Source: Comamonadaceae bacterium (GTDB taxonomy: Bacteria > Pseudomonadota > Gammaproteobacteria > Burkholderiales > Burkholderiaceae_C). Taken from it: a DNA stretch of 5,459 bases. Location: the NCBI GenBank assembly GCA_947483455.1, contig CANKNK010000139.1:1-5459 (forward strand). Direction: 5' to 3'. Each line of letters opens with the position of its first letter. Within the stretch, counting starts at the first letter, position 1. Under the pieces are notes generated by a model, which had not been told where the DNA came from, made no database searches, and saw nothing but the letters and a program-made list of their open reading frames with translations. The position numbers and the translations under genes are program-made. Positions 5,166 to 5,459 of the stretch are shown here, in pieces.

Positions 5166-5459
5166 TTACTTCTGGTAAGTGATGCGATAGACCGCACCCG
5201 CCTTGTCGTCAGACACCAAGATAGAACCATCGACGTATTGCTGTACATCCATGGGACGGCCCAGATAGAAGCCGGCAGAGGTCATCCAGCCTTCGGCAAA
5301 CGGCTCATGCTTGGTGGCATTCCCTTTGTCGTCCAGGTAAGTCACCATGACGCGCGCGCCACGTGGCTTGACCGCATTCCAGCTGCCGTGCTGGGCGCTG
5401 AAGATGGCGTTCTTGTACTTGGCGGGGAACATGCTACCGGTGTAGAACATCATGCCCAG
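5166..5459 (-). CDS. PQQ-dependent sugar dehydrogenase paralogue, C-terminal 97 residues (runs off right edge)
   Basis: The end of a second sorbosone-dehydrogenase-like quinoprotein; its N-terminus lies beyond the window, so the frame is open at 5459. It contains the family block SAQHGSWN, the GRPMDVQQY motif with the arginine expected near PQQ, and ends AVYRITYQK. Compared with the same region of the complete enzyme at 3194-4483, 89 of 97 residues are identical and none is inserted or lost (hand count). The eight changes are mostly mild, for example Asp to Ser, Tyr to Phe and Val to Met. At the DNA level about 52 of 294 bases differ, and many of these changes are silent, so both copies appear to be kept under selection for function. 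A strong terminator follows its stop codon, then the cytochrome c gene on the same strand. Confidence 0.88.
   Translation of the reverse strand: MGMMFYTGSMFPAKYKNAIFSAQHGSWNAVKPRGARVMVTYLDDKGNATKHEPFAEGWMTSAGFYLGRPMDVQQYVDGSILVSDDKAGAVYRITYQK

Overview
The window looks like chromosomal DNA of a Gram-negative bacterium, most likely a betaproteobacterium of the order Burkholderiales. The grounds are a GC content that looks like the high fifties in percent, the protein signatures (an NhaR-like LysR regulator, an IscR-like Rrf2 regulator, a periplasmic PQQ dehydrogenase with a small cytochrome c), and ordinary sigma70 signals. The assignment is inference; there is no rRNA, tRNA or other marker gene. 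No insertion sequence, CRISPR array or phage gene is visible.

Left part (1-2319), all on the minus strand and read right to left: an NhaR-like LysR regulator, then a ten-helix EamA/DMT permease, then the first 114 residues of a cytochrome P450 that runs off the left edge. The gaps (69 and 71 bases) hold no convincing terminator, so the three may form one transcription unit, although a weak internal promoter lies before the permease.

Middle (2320-3013): a 181-base divergent control region separates the LysR gene from a plus-strand Rrf2/IscR-like regulator. It holds a perfect 7-bp dyad with T-N11-A geometry, centred about 65 bases upstream of the predicted start of a good sigma70 promoter (TTTACA-17-TATAGT) that drives the Rrf2 gene. 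This is the classic arrangement for LysR activation of a divergent neighbour. The Rrf2 protein closely resembles IscR in its DNA-binding half but lacks all three iron-sulfur cysteines.

Right part (3144-5459), minus strand again: part of a PQQ-dehydrogenase locus. The order of transcription is the C-terminus of one sorbosone-dehydrogenase-like enzyme (entering from the right edge), a strong terminator, a small exported monohaem cytochrome c, a 294-base gap, a complete second dehydrogenase, and a strong terminator shared with the convergent Rrf2 gene. The two dehydrogenases are recent paralogues: 89 of 97 C-terminal residues are identical, while the DNA is about 82% identical. They would oxidise a sugar or aldehyde-type substrate in the periplasm and pass electrons to the cytochrome lying between them. 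The most interesting points are this duplicated dehydrogenase pair around one cytochrome with a terminator inside the cluster, the cysteine-free IscR relative, and the LysR box.
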